47,861 nucleotides of DNA from a virus. This document shows, piece by piece, positions 34,028 through 41,196 of this stretch. Numbering within the stretch: the stretch's first letter is position 1; each line of letters opens with the position of its first letter. The position numbers and the translations under genes are program-made. The DNA lies in IMG/VR virus record IMGVR_UViG_3300014839_000011, positions 1 to 47,861 of that record; one strand, 5' to 3'. The notes under the pieces were generated by a model. It was not told where the DNA came from. It made no database searches and saw only the letters and a list, made by a program, of their open reading frames with translations.

Positions 34028-34180
34028 CTATAGAATCTGGATTGTCACAACTCCACGCTGGGGTTTCTCCCGCTCTTCTTCTTTGTCTGGCGGCGGCGGT
34101 AGTGGAATCTCGAGCTGGGGCCTCTGCTCCTCTCGTCTCTCGTTCTTCTTGAGTTTGTCGATCATCCAGTCAGGGATCAT
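34028..34180 (-). CDS. 50-residue Pro-rich protein
   Basis: MIPDWMIDKLKKNERREEQR, then an IPLPPPPDKEEE stretch and RGVVTIQIL at the end. Amphipathic helix, polyproline linker and C-terminal strand make a compact, recognisable architecture for a small protein-binding peptide. One base separates its ATG from the upstream stop, and its end overlaps the SD of the next gene. Confidence 0.65.
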   Translation of the reverse strand: MIPDWMIDKLKKNERREEQRPQLEIPLPPPPDKEEEREKPQRGVVTIQIL

Positions 34181-34181
34181 G

Positions 34182-34391
34182 TCAGGCCTCGAAAACGACG
34201 GGGTTGGTCAAGGGATAAGCGACTTCACCTCGTCCATCTCCATGCTGCTTGTGGCAGTCTGGACACATACAGGCCCACATGCCTCTGAAGCCTGTCCTGC
34301 CGTCGATGAACTCGTTGGTGATCTCCAGTCCACAGATATCGCAAGCTTGAGGCACGTCCCCGAACCATGTCTTTATATCGTTGTTCTTCAT
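34182..34391 (-). CDS. small zinc-binding protein
   Basis: 69 residues from ATG 34391 with AAGGG upstream; overlaps the previous gene as ATGA. Two Cys pairs, ACDICGLEITNEFIDG and ACMCPDCHKQHG, fit a treble-clef or zinc-ribbon fold. Function unknown. Confidence 0.7.
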   Translation of the reverse strand: MKNNDIKTWFGDVPQACDICGLEITNEFIDGRTGFRGMWACMCPDCHKQHGDGRGEVAYPLTNPVVFEA

Positions 34392-34564
34392 GTCGTCCCT
34401 TCCTTCTGGTCTCGTGCAACGTGATGTTTCCAGTGCTTTTTTACCAGTGGCCAACAGATGGCCCCTATGACTCCATCGAAGATCACCATGAGGAGCAACT
34501 CAAACTCCCAGTGGGATGCACTCTGCAGCAGGGAGACGAAGGTTTCTGGCTCGCATTCACACAT
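34388..34564 (-). CDS. small membrane protein
   Basis: 58 residues from ATG 34564 (MCECEPETFVSLL), overlapping the upstream stop by 8 bp; an in-frame ATG at 34582 is the alternative. One transmembrane helix (FELLLMVIFDGVIGAICWPL), then a basic tail (KKHWKHHVARDQK). Role unknown. Confidence 0.55.
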   Translation of the reverse strand: MCECEPETFVSLLQSASHWEFELLLMVIFDGVIGAICWPLVKKHWKHHVARDQKEGTT

Positions 34565-34835
34565 AGGGGAGGGCCATGTCATACTTGTCGAACTTCTTGG
34601 TGATTTTCTCGCAGAGCTTCACCGTCGCCTCGTTGCGGAGGTCGAAGTAACCCGTGGGAACGCACTTAGCCCACGCTTGGATACAGGAACAGAAAATCCC
34701 GAAGATCTTCTGCTGTAGGGTGCGGTGCGAGTAATTCGTGATGTACCCAACGAACTCCTCCATGTCCTCCCTACTGCATCCGTTTGCGAAATTCTCGAGG
34801 ATTTGAGCTACCTCTCGTCCGGTCTTGTCTGCCAT
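34557..34835 (-). CDS. hypothetical protein, first gene of a sigma-70-type unit
   Basis: 92 residues, MADKTGREVAQILENFANGC, preceded by AAGGAGG. Helical, four Cys. No known family. The promoter at 34857-34885 is about 20 bp upstream. Confidence 0.7.
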   Translation of the reverse strand: MADKTGREVAQILENFANGCSREDMEEFVGYITNYSHRTLQQKIFGIFCSCIQAWAKCVPTGYFDLRNEATVKLCEKITKKFDKYDMALPYV

Positions 34836-34856
34836 GTTGCCTCCTTGATGTTTTCA

Positions 34857-34885
34857 AGTATAGCGAGACTCTGGGGGACTGTCAA
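34857..34885 (-). promoter_or_regulatory. sigma-70-type promoter carrying the CGCTAT element
   Basis: Minus strand: TTGACA (34880-34885), exactly 17 bp, then TATACT (34857-34862) preceded by CTCGC. Consensus host -35 plus the phage-specific CGC before the -10. Confidence 0.8.
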
Positions 34886-34886
34886 G

Positions 34887-34967
34887 TTAATAGGAGGGTG
34901 CGGGCCAGATGGTGATCTGGTTTCCTCCGTCGAGGTAGGTCCGCCCTACACCGCACCCTCCGTTCAC
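34887..34967 (-). CDS. possible 26-residue peptide
   Basis: GTG at 34967 overlaps the stop of the 131-residue gene (GTGA). It reads MNGGCGVGRTYLDGGNQITI then WPAPSY. No strong SD. Lies on the stem-loop at 34893-34961. Coding is possible but not certain. Confidence 0.35.
   Translation of the reverse strand: MNGGCGVGRTYLDGGNQITIWPAPSY
34893..34961. other. long stem-loop with inner hairpins
   Basis: GGAGGGTGCGG (34893-34903) pairs perfectly with CCGCACCCTCC (34951-34961). Between them are CCAGAT-GGTG-ATCTGG and GTAGG-TCCGC-CCTAC. No T-run follows on either strand, so it is not a standard terminator. Confidence 0.5.
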
Positions 34968-35359
34968 TTCTTGCACTCAGCGCAGATGACCGCAGGGCGG
35001 CCCCTCTTGCCCGTGGGGGCGATTTCCTTGCCGCAGGTGCGGCAGAGGTGCTTCGTCTCCTCTGGGGCCGCTGTAGGGGCGACGGGAGAGGTAGCTTGGG
35101 CCGCCTTGAGGTCGGCGAGGTGCCGAGTCTGTGAAGGGGTGAGGGGAGCAGCGGCGATGATCTGGGCTGCAAGGGGAACCACCTCCACGGCCTTGGGCGG
35201 ATAGAACTTCTTGTGGATGGCCTTGCACTGCTCCCAGAGGTCGTGGATGTCTGGGGACAGGGCAATGTCGACGGTCTCGCCGCCAACACTGTTCACCCTC
35301 TCCAGGGCCTGATCCGTGGTCTCGCCCGGCAGCATCTCGATGAAGCGAATCCTGGTCAT
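34964..35359 (-). CDS. hypothetical protein with CGKEI/TGKRGRPA zinc module
   Basis: 131 residues, preceded by AGGAGG. N-terminal 60 residues: TRIRFIEMLPGETTDQALER, helical. A Pro/Ala-rich linker, then a C-terminal zinc module CRTCGKEIAPTGKRGRPAV with ICAEC, almost the same as that at the N-terminus of the 71-residue protein at 10886-11101. Likely DNA- or protein-binding. Confidence 0.75.
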   Translation of the reverse strand: MTRIRFIEMLPGETTDQALERVNSVGGETVDIALSPDIHDLWEQCKAIHKKFYPPKAVEVVPLAAQIIAAAPLTPSQTRHLADLKAAQATSPVAPTAAPEETKHLCRTCGKEIAPTGKRGRPAVICAECKK

Positions 35360-35380
35360 TTGTTGCCTCCTGATATTTCA

Positions 35381-35409
35381 ACTATAGCGCAACTCAGGGA
35401 GTCTGTCAA
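35381..35409 (-). promoter_or_regulatory. sigma-70-type promoter carrying the CGCTAT element
   Basis: Minus strand: TTGACA (35404-35409), 17 bp, TATAGT (35381-35386) preceded by TTGCGC. Drives the 131-residue gene. Confidence 0.8.
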
Positions 35410-35413
35410 GACC

Positions 35414-35629
35414 CTAGCAGAAGATCAACCCAAAATCGGTGTTGTGCTTGGTCCTGAGGAGGGCGAGGGCTTCCATCCCGGCCCAGGTTCGGCTTTCCCC
35501 AACTGACTCCACCTCGACGTACACCTTCTCGGTGCCCTCAACGGTCACCCTGAGGCCAGCTTCACGGCATTTCTCGGCCAGGGCGGTCACCATCGTGGGG
35601 CCAGTCCATGCGCTGAGCTTGTGGGTCAT
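35414..35629 (-). CDS. small hypothetical protein
   Basis: 71 residues from ATG 35629 (MTHKLSAWTGPTMVTALAEK) with AGGAG upstream; a longer frame begins in the structured leader and is not favoured. One helix followed by beta strands (LRVTVEGTEKVYVEVES). Unknown function. Confidence 0.7.
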   Translation of the reverse strand: MTHKLSAWTGPTMVTALAEKCREAGLRVTVEGTEKVYVEVESVGESRTWAGMEALALLRTKHNTDFGLIFC

Positions 35630-35728
35630 TGTTTTCTCCTGGTGGGAGGCTGCTCTCTGCCCCCCAGAGTCACACACACACGGCTGTGTGTCCACCGCCT
35701 CGCAGTTTCGAACCTGCTAGGCACATCT
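35630..35728 (-). promoter_or_regulatory. structured 5' leader
   Basis: About 99 nt between the predicted start and the ATG at 35629. Three hairpins in order: 35697-35722 (GCCTAGCAG with CTGCGAGGC, one mismatch, loop GTTCGAAA), 35674-35691 (ACACACA with TGTGTGT), 35655-35669 (CTCTG with CAGAG). May regulate or stabilise the message; no known riboswitch class recognised. Confidence 0.4.
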
Positions 35729-35734
35729 GTCCAG

Positions 35735-35763
35735 ATAGTACAGGGCTGCCGGTATTCTGTCAA
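35735..35763 (-). promoter_or_regulatory. sigma-70-type promoter without CGC
   Basis: Minus strand: TTGACA (35758-35763), 17 bp, TACTAT (35735-35740). Unlike its neighbours it lacks the CGC before the -10. Drives the 71-residue gene. Confidence 0.65.
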
Positions 35764-35802
35764 GTGGTTCGGTTAAATATGCGATCTTACTAGCAGTAGC
35801 AG

Positions 35803-35813
35803 TGCGCTATATA
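35803..35813 (+). promoter_or_regulatory. CGCTAT-family promoter element (rightward)
   Basis: Reads TGCGCTATATA, followed by AGAGGAA and the HNH ATG at 35835. No -35. Confidence 0.6.
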
Positions 35814-35834
35814 CAGGTAGAGGAACTTTCAACT

Positions 35835-36581
35835 ATGAACGGCAATCTTGAGGACATGCCTACAAAGGGACCCAAGGACAGGATGGTTGAGGCCTACCTG
35901 TCCGGCCTGTCGGCTGCAAAGGCAGGTAAGACGGTGGGCTATAGTGAATCAGTGTGCTTAAGTGAACTAAAAAAGAGGGGCATCCCTGTGCGTAAGAAGA
36001 AGTGGGTCCTTGCCCTAGAGCGGGGTCGTAAGGTGTGTTTCAAGTGCAAGGAAGAAAAAACCTTGGACCAGTTCTTTGCGAATAAGTTTCTTAGGGACGG
36101 GGTAACTACTTGGTGCCGGGATTGCACGAAGAAGTCCAATAAAAAATGGCATGATAATAATGTCGAATATCATCGTGGACTGAACAATGAACATTACCTC
36201 CTTCACAAAAAGGAGAAGCACGCTAAACGCATGGAGCGGTTACACACAGATCCAAAGGCTCGTCTTATCCACCATCTTAGGTCTAGGTTGAATGCCTTTT
36301 TCGGGGGCAAGAAACCAGCACATACTATGGACTTGGTCGGCTGTTCTTTAGAGGTATTGAAGGCTCATATCGAGTCTCTCTTTACCGATGGGATGACCTG
36401 GGGCAATTACGGAGAGTGGCATGTGGACCACATTATCCCGATGGCGAAAATTGATTTAGCTAACCCTGAGTCCATCTGGAAGATCTGTCACTATACCAAT
36501 TTGCAGCCGCTTTGGGCAAAGGATAATTTGACCAAGGGGTCCAAATACGAAGAGCAATCTTCTTCATCTGGAGATCCATAA
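35835..36581 (+). CDS. HNH endonuclease with helix-turn-helix and zinc finger
   Basis: 248 residues from ATG 35835; AGAGGAA lies ten bases upstream and the promoter element just before. Residues 10-55 form a helix-turn-helix (YLSGLSAAKAGKTVGYSESV). A zinc finger follows (CFKCKEEKTLDQFFANK, WCRDC). The HNH core is GEWHVDHIIPMAKIDLAN, LQPLWAKDNLTKGSK. Right boundary of the small-gene island; its stop overlaps the protease ATG. Confidence 0.88.
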   Translation: MNGNLEDMPTKGPKDRMVEAYLSGLSAAKAGKTVGYSESVCLSELKKRGIPVRKKKWVLALERGRKVCFKCKEEKTLDQFFANKFLRDGVTTWCRDCTKKSNKKWHDNNVEYHRGLNNEHYLLHKKEKHAKRMERLHTDPKARLIHHLRSRLNAFFGGKKPAHTMDLVGCSLEVLKAHIESLFTDGMTWGNYGEWHVDHIIPMAKIDLANPESIWKICHYTNLQPLWAKDNLTKGSKYEEQSSSSGDP

Positions 36582-39500
36582 TGAGTTCAAACAGAGGGAT
36601 GATTATCGATGGGGCACTGGCCACCCAGATGATCGACAGCTCTGGGGAGACCCTGATGATTGAAGGGGCAGATATCTCTTCTCTAGAAGCGGGTGATGGA
36701 ATAGCGAATTTTGAGCATCTCGGACCCGAAGATCGAGGTTATGGACAAGAGATAGTTGGCAAGATCATCTTCGCTAAAAAGATTTTTGGTCCCGAGGATT
36801 GCGACAATGACAGACAGAGGCTCTTCTGGGATAAGGTAAAAGCTCCGCTTGTTTATGGCATGATCCGCCTATATGACGCCGCTGGTCATGCCGGAGCCAA
36901 GGCTCTCGCTGCACAGATCCGAGATCATGTGGCAAATGGTGAACCTCCAACTGTGCGCTACAGCGTTGAAGGCACCACCCTTACGAAGGATGGCAACAAG
37001 CTCGTGACTTGCATTATCCGCCGCGTAGCCTTGACCCTAAAGCCTTGTAATAAGACAGCTTTTTCAGGCTTGGTCGAGGATTCTAATGCCCCTGAGGGCT
37101 TCGAGAAGAACCCTGAAGAAGCGACCAAGGATATCCTGAGTTCTCTAGCAGAGAAGTGCGAGCACCCAAATTATACTCGCCTTGGCGGTTCCTTCGAGTC
37201 TGAATGTGGCATCATCGATGAGGACTCCCTTCTGAAGTCGCTCATCAAAATCAAGGCCCTCACCGCCCTGGCGAAGGCCACTGAGGCTGGCACCTACGCT
37301 GGCCCAATGAGTTCTGGTGGCGCTTGTCTGCAGCGAGAGGATCTTGGAGAGCGCAAGGAAGTCCACAAGCTCTGGAAGGATCAAGCCCTCAAGGCTTGGC
37401 ACGATTATGATAAGAAGAACGAGACCTTCGACAAGTCTGAGTTCAGCACGTTCCTTAGGCATGAATTACCTGAGGTTGACGATAGCTTCATCGACCGCTT
37501 CGCGGACCTGATTGACGACTACAAGGTCAAGGTGGGCGCCCTGAAGAAGGCCGCCGAGGATACCTCGTTCGATTTCGGCCACAACGTGGCTCCCGGTACC
37601 GAAGGGCTGCAGGCCCCACCTCAGGAGGAGCCGGAGAAGCAGGGTCCACCTGTCCTGACTCTTCGTGGTACCCCCAAGCCTCCCAAGCTCTTCAAGGACA
37701 GGGGAGGCGTGCAGGTTCCCGTCAAGAATTTCGTGTTCGATGAGGAGACTGGCACACTGCACACCCCTCGCGGCTCCCTCAAGATGTACATCCCTGGCCG
37801 AGATAGGCATCCTGGCGCCAAGGAAGCTTTCCACACCATCATGAATGATCCGAAGGTCAACGAAATTCATGACAGGGCAATGGAGGGTTGGTCTAGGGTT
37901 AACGGACTTCTTAAGGCCGGGAAGCTTCCACCTGAAGTCGTCATGCATTCAGTGCTGTTCTCACAGATGTCACCTTCGACTCCGGTTCCTGTCCAGGAGC
38001 TTATGTACAGTGTGGACGGAGACACAATCTTAGAGTCATGCACAGGCGAGAAGAGATTGGCGGATTTCGTTCCCGGGGATACCGTCCACGGGGTAGGGGA
38101 CTTAGGTCAGGTTCTCGAGACTTCCGTTGTGGCTCTCCACGATCACGGTATTCTGGCCGGCTTTGAAGTCGAGTTCGAAGATGGATACAAGATCGTCTGT
38201 TCCAAGGACCACAAGTTCTTGACAGATCTAGGGCAGGCGCCCCTCTACGCTATAGTTCGGGGCGGGTTGGAGGTCTATAGTGAACCGGGCATGCAAGATA
38301 GGTGGCTGGCCAAGCAGGTGCGGCCTTGTCTTTCAAAAGGACAAAGAATTCAGAGAGCACCGCAAGAACTGTCAGAAATGCAAGGAAATTCGAGCCAAAG
38401 CCAGGGTGGAGTCTGCCCAGAGATGGCACAGGGAGCACCCCGAGGAATCCAAAAATCTTGTCGGGGCTGGAGTCGCTGGGATGGATCGTTGGCGTGCCGA
38501 ACATCATGGAGAGGAGATTTCCGGAATCAAGCGATGGAGGGAGCAGAACCAGGACGCCTACAAGAAGAATCAAGCTCATTCTGCTGCGGCGATGAAGGAG
38601 TGGCAAAAATCACATCCCAAGGAGTTTGCGGCTCACTGTGTAGAACTGCCGGCTTTAGCAAAGAAGTGGAGACAGGAGCACCCCGAGGAATTTGCAGCAA
38701 ATACCAAGAGGATGTACGAGACCCCCAAGACTGGGAGTACATCCTCCAAGGCCGAGAGATGGCTTCGGGCATCCGGGACCTTGGTTTGGCCGGAAGTTCG
38801 GATTCGCTGTGGCGAAGAGCGCAAGCAAGTGGACTTTGTTTCTCCGGACCACAAGATTTGGGCGGAAGTGGACGGCTACTTCCACTTCTTCGAGTTTCGG
38901 GGCCACACCTCTCTGGCGAGGATCCAAGCTCGCGACCAGATGTTAAATCAGGAAGCATTGGCCCGTCAAGATGTGACGTTGATTCGATTAGCGGGGAGTT
39001 GCTTTATGAGGGAAGGCAAGATGAAGCCGGAATGGCTCCAGTGGTTTACAGTCATGCTCCACTCGCCTCAACCGGGAATCTGGTGTTGCGGCGAATTGTA
39101 TCAGTCCGTTATGTGGGCGAACGACACATGTACGATCTTGAAGTCTCCCACCCCAAGCACAACTTCCTCCTCCCCAACGGGGTAGTCACCAGCAACAGCA
39201 CCCTTGTGGACTCCATGAAGGAATATGGGATTGATGCTCGTCATCCCAACTTCCCCATCATGGAGCAGGATTGGATGAATCGCGAGAAAAAGCTACCTCA
39301 GTCTTCGCGAGGCTATTTCGAGGGAGGCGGAAGCAAGTTCCTTGTGGCGAAGCAGTCGTTCAAGAAGGACAAGATGGGTAAGGAGTTCATCCTTGATGAA
39401 CGAGGCAATAAAATCCCCCGCGCAGCGGCAGGTGACGCCCAGCCCTACATGAATCCTCATCAGAAGTTCAGCCGTATCGCTGAATACAGCAAGAGTCACG

Positions 39501-41191
39501 ATTGGCTCGAAAATCTAGTTAAGAAGCATGGTACGGACGGCCGAGCAATGGTCCGTGAGCTGATGGCCGCTAAGTCTGGAGAGAATAACATACCTGGGCT
39601 CAAGCAGAAAACTGGCCGGTATATGGCTGGTATGGCTGGCGCAGGTAATCAGTTCGTTCCAGACACACACATGGTTCGCTATTTGTTTGGTCTAGAAAAA
39701 GGACCTGATTCACCCACCATCGACTACCTAAAGAGTGGCCTTTGGCGCTCTACCACTCAGACTACAGACGCCCTAGACGGCATTGATAGGTACTACTTCA
39801 GACATCACGATGCAGTCAAGCACATGCTCCAGAGTCCAAAGTGGGGGCATCTGTTCAAGGACGACCCCGAACAAGCCATCTTCCCTGCCTTCTGGAAGAA
39901 CTGGGCTGCTATTGCCCCACACGAGAGAGCCAGAGGGTACGCTGGAACTAGCGACTCTTCTACCGAAGGCACAGACCACCGTCCCTTCTGGGAGGCTATC
40001 GATCCCTTCCTTGGCAAGTCCGAAATCCCAGATGCATACACCCCTGTGCATACTGCCCGCCTACATCGTCATTGGGCCCAGCAATATGGGGAGATGCCAG
40101 CACTCATGATGTTCTATGCTCACCTTGTTCCACACCTCTTGAAGAATATCGACAAGCCAACGAGCCCAGCTATTAAGTCGGAGCTGCTGGTCATCAACCT
40201 AAAGAAGGCTTTGTCTGAGGTTCTGCAGCAGCCTTCCCGTGGTGTAGCTGTAGGCGGTGGGCAGAAATACGAGATCCTTGCGGAGCATCCCGATTCGTAC
40301 GTGGGAAAAGGCAAGGAGGGCCTTGTCCGTCTACCCAAGTCGAAGCAGGGTACCCACTATGATGTGAAGGTACCCGTTTCTACGCCCGGCCCCCGTCCCG
40401 TAGTGGATTCCACAATTCATGGTATCCCGGGCCTCAGCGACGACCCTGCCCAGCAGCAGTTGATTCATGGCCTGGACCTAGGTGGCCATGACCTGAGCCA
40501 CTCGGAGTGGTTTGCTAATAACGGGAAGCCTGTTTTCCTGCGAAGTGATGCCATGGAAAAAGGCTGGGGTTCGGTTAAGGCAGAGCCAGCCTACTACAAT
40601 GCCGCTCGAGATGTGTTCGGGCTAAACCAATACCTGCCTCTGTCTGCGGCCTTCAGACATCCTGTGGGAGACCATGATTCTTGCGCCACCGAAGGCATTC
40701 CGAACCTGGAGCACATGGACACAGATGAAGCTAATCGTGTCCGGGGTGCCCATGCATTTGTTCTGCATCATTTAGGTGGCACAGGCGAGTTATTGAAGTT
40801 GGGGATTATGGACACCGCCATGGGAGTTGACCACAGTGACCACAATACCCACTTCAATTTTGCTTCAGAGCCGCACCTTCGTTTGACTGACAACGGGAAT
40901 CAGGACGGCCTTGCGCTGAACAATCCACCGGGCGAACCCGCTTACCTAAGGCACTACGGATATGCTTCGCAAATGCCATGGCAGGCCAAGTCGGTTCCTG
41001 ATTCGGTACACAAGTGGCTGCGGGGAATCGACTTTCGTCAATTAGAGTCTTCCCTCGCTAAGAGCGGTATGCCTTATCATCAGGCGGATGAAGCTTCTAG
41101 ACGCTTGATGGAAATGAAGGCACACTCGGTCAAGTTCGGACAGACTGCTACTTGGGGATCTTTACTTATATCTCCGTGGGATGCGCTATAG
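36581..41191 (+). CDS. prohead protease fused to glycosylase-like and kinase-like domains, interrupted by an intein
   Basis: 1536 residues as precursor, about 1140 after splicing. Residues 1-165: prohead protease (NFEHLG with H46; VRYSVEGTTL with S128; ALTLKPCNKTA). A linker rich in Pro, Glu and Asp follows. The second domain resembles HhH-GPD DNA glycosylases: HSVLFSQMSPS before the intein, then IPGLKQKTGRYMAGMAG and VPDTHMVRYLFGL. K1010 and D1028 are 18 residues apart, as are the catalytic K120 and D138 of E. coli Nth; no iron-sulphur cluster Cys are seen. The third domain, around 1330-1500, has AYYNAARDVFGLNQYLP, MDTAMGVDHSDHNTHFN, LRLTDNGN, like PI-kinase/HipA-type folds. The intein is residues 477-872. 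The end may once have continued into the GGDEF gene, now separated by a GIY-YIG nuclease. Confidence 0.8.
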   Translation: MSSNRGMIIDGALATQMIDSSGETLMIEGADISSLEAGDGIANFEHLGPEDRGYGQEIVGKIIFAKKIFGPEDCDNDRQRLFWDKVKAPLVYGMIRLYDAAGHAGAKALAAQIRDHVANGEPPTVRYSVEGTTLTKDGNKLVTCIIRRVALTLKPCNKTAFSGLVEDSNAPEGFEKNPEEATKDILSSLAEKCEHPNYTRLGGSFESECGIIDEDSLLKSLIKIKALTALAKATEAGTYAGPMSSGGACLQREDLGERKEVHKLWKDQALKAWHDYDKKNETFDKSEFSTFLRHELPEVDDSFIDRFADLIDDYKVKVGALKKAAEDTSFDFGHNVAPGTEGLQAPPQEEPEKQGPPVLTLRGTPKPPKLFKDRGGVQVPVKNFVFDEETGTLHTPRGSLKMYIPGRDRHPGAKEAFHTIMNDPKVNEIHDRAMEGWSRVNGLLKAGKLPPEVVMHSVLFSQMSPSTPVPVQELMYSVDGDTILESCTGEKRLADFVPGDTVHGVGDLGQVLETSVVALHDHGILAGFEVEFEDGYKIVCSKDHKFLTDLGQAPLYAIVRGGLEVYSEPGMQDRWLAKQVRPCLSKGQRIQRAPQELSEMQGNSSQSQGGVCPEMAQGAPRGIQKSCRGWSRWDGSLACRTSWRGDFRNQAMEGAEPGRLQEESSSFCCGDEGVAKITSQGVCGSLCRTAGFSKEVETGAPRGICSKYQEDVRDPQDWEYILQGREMASGIRDLGLAGSSDSLWRRAQASGLCFSGPQDLGGSGRLLPLLRVSGPHLSGEDPSSRPDVKSGSIGPSRCDVDSISGELLYEGRQDEAGMAPVVYSHAPLASTGNLVLRRIVSVRYVGERHMYDLEVSHPKHNFLLPNGVVTSNSTLVDSMKEYGIDARHPNFPIMEQDWMNREKKLPQSSRGYFEGGGSKFLVAKQSFKKDKMGKEFILDERGNKIPRAAAGDAQPYMNPHQKFSRIAEYSKSHDWLENLVKKHGTDGRAMVRELMAAKSGENNIPGLKQKTGRYMAGMAGAGNQFVPDTHMVRYLFGLEKGPDSPTIDYLKSGLWRSTTQTTDALDGIDRYYFRHHDAVKHMLQSPKWGHLFKDDPEQAIFPAFWKNWAAIAPHERARGYAGTSDSSTEGTDHRPFWEAIDPFLGKSEIPDAYTPVHTARLHRHWAQQYGEMPALMMFYAHLVPHLLKNIDKPTSPAIKSELLVINLKKALSEVLQQPSRGVAVGGGQKYEILAEHPDSYVGKGKEGLVRLPKSKQGTHYDVKVPVSTPGPRPVVDSTIHGIPGLSDDPAQQQLIHGLDLGGHDLSHSEWFANNGKPVFLRSDAMEKGWGSVKAEPAYYNAARDVFGLNQYLPLSAAFRHPVGDHDSCATEGIPNLEHMDTDEANRVRGAHAFVLHHLGGTGELLKLGIMDTAMGVDHSDHNTHFNFASEPHLRLTDNGNQDGLALNNPPGEPAYLRHYGYASQMPWQAKSVPDSVHKWLRGIDFRQLESSLAKSGMPYHQADEASRRLMEMKAHSVKFGQTATWGSLLISPWDAL
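38247..38256 (+). promoter_or_regulatory. CGCTAT-family promoter element inside the intein
   Basis: Reads ACGCTATAGT, with a predicted start near 38263, then GGAGG at 38269-38273 and the GTG at 38280. Same layout as the intergenic copies, but inside intein coding sequence. Confidence 0.65.
38280..39185 (+). CDS. Vsr-like homing endonuclease nested out of frame inside the intein
   Basis: 301 residues in the frame one base on from the intein frame. GTG at 38280 has GGAGG six bases upstream and a CGCTAT element 24 bp before that. After about 14 leader residues comes a finger CGLVFQKDKEFREHRKNCQ, KC, then repeated helices (WHREHPEE, WRQEHPEEFAANTKR), then a PD-(D/E)xK/Vsr-like nuclease: SSKAERWLRASGTLVWPE, KQVDFVSPDHKIWAEVDGYF, HFFEFRG, VTLIRLAGSCFMREGK. 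The last about 40 residues are only a shadow of intein block F. The intein frame is open across all of it, so the stretch is read in two frames. No other endonuclease domain exists in the intein, so this is its homing nuclease. Confidence 0.8.
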   Translation: MNRACKIGGWPSRCGLVFQKDKEFREHRKNCQKCKEIRAKARVESAQRWHREHPEESKNLVGAGVAGMDRWRAEHHGEEISGIKRWREQNQDAYKKNQAHSAAAMKEWQKSHPKEFAAHCVELPALAKKWRQEHPEEFAANTKRMYETPKTGSTSSKAERWLRASGTLVWPEVRIRCGEERKQVDFVSPDHKIWAEVDGYFHFFEFRGHTSLARIQARDQMLNQEALARQDVTLIRLAGSCFMREGKMKPEWLQWFTVMLHSPQPGIWCCGELYQSVMWANDTCTILKSPTPSTTSSSPTG

Positions 41192-41192
41192 G
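41182..41192 (+). promoter_or_regulatory. CGCTAT-family promoter element (rightward)
   Basis: Reads TGCGCTATAGG at the very end of the protease fusion gene. The GIY-YIG ATG at 41197 follows so closely that the transcript would be nearly leaderless. Confidence 0.55.
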
Positions 41193-41196
41193 ATAT

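Larger units (their letters stand above)
38009..39196 (+). mobile_element. intein in the protease fusion protein
   Basis: Residues 477-872 of the precursor. Block A SVDGDTILESCTGEKR and ADFVPGDTV; block B GYKIVCSKDHKFLT; block F RHMYDLEVSHPKHNFLLPNG; block G GVVTSN followed by Ser. First residue and +1 residue are both Ser, and the last is Asn, giving a Ser-type splice. Extein joins LMY to STLVDSM. Between blocks B and F, about 250 codons in the intein frame have no protein-like sequence; there the real coding is in another frame. Confidence 0.9.

Noticed and set aside
35697-35722. T-arm-like GGTTCGAAAC suggesting a tRNA
   Set aside because: The stem does not pair in tRNA geometry and no acceptor, D or anticodon arms fit.
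38219-38256. TTGACA upstream of the nested promoter element
   Set aside because: The spacing to TATAGT is about 26 bp, too long for a sigma-70 promoter.
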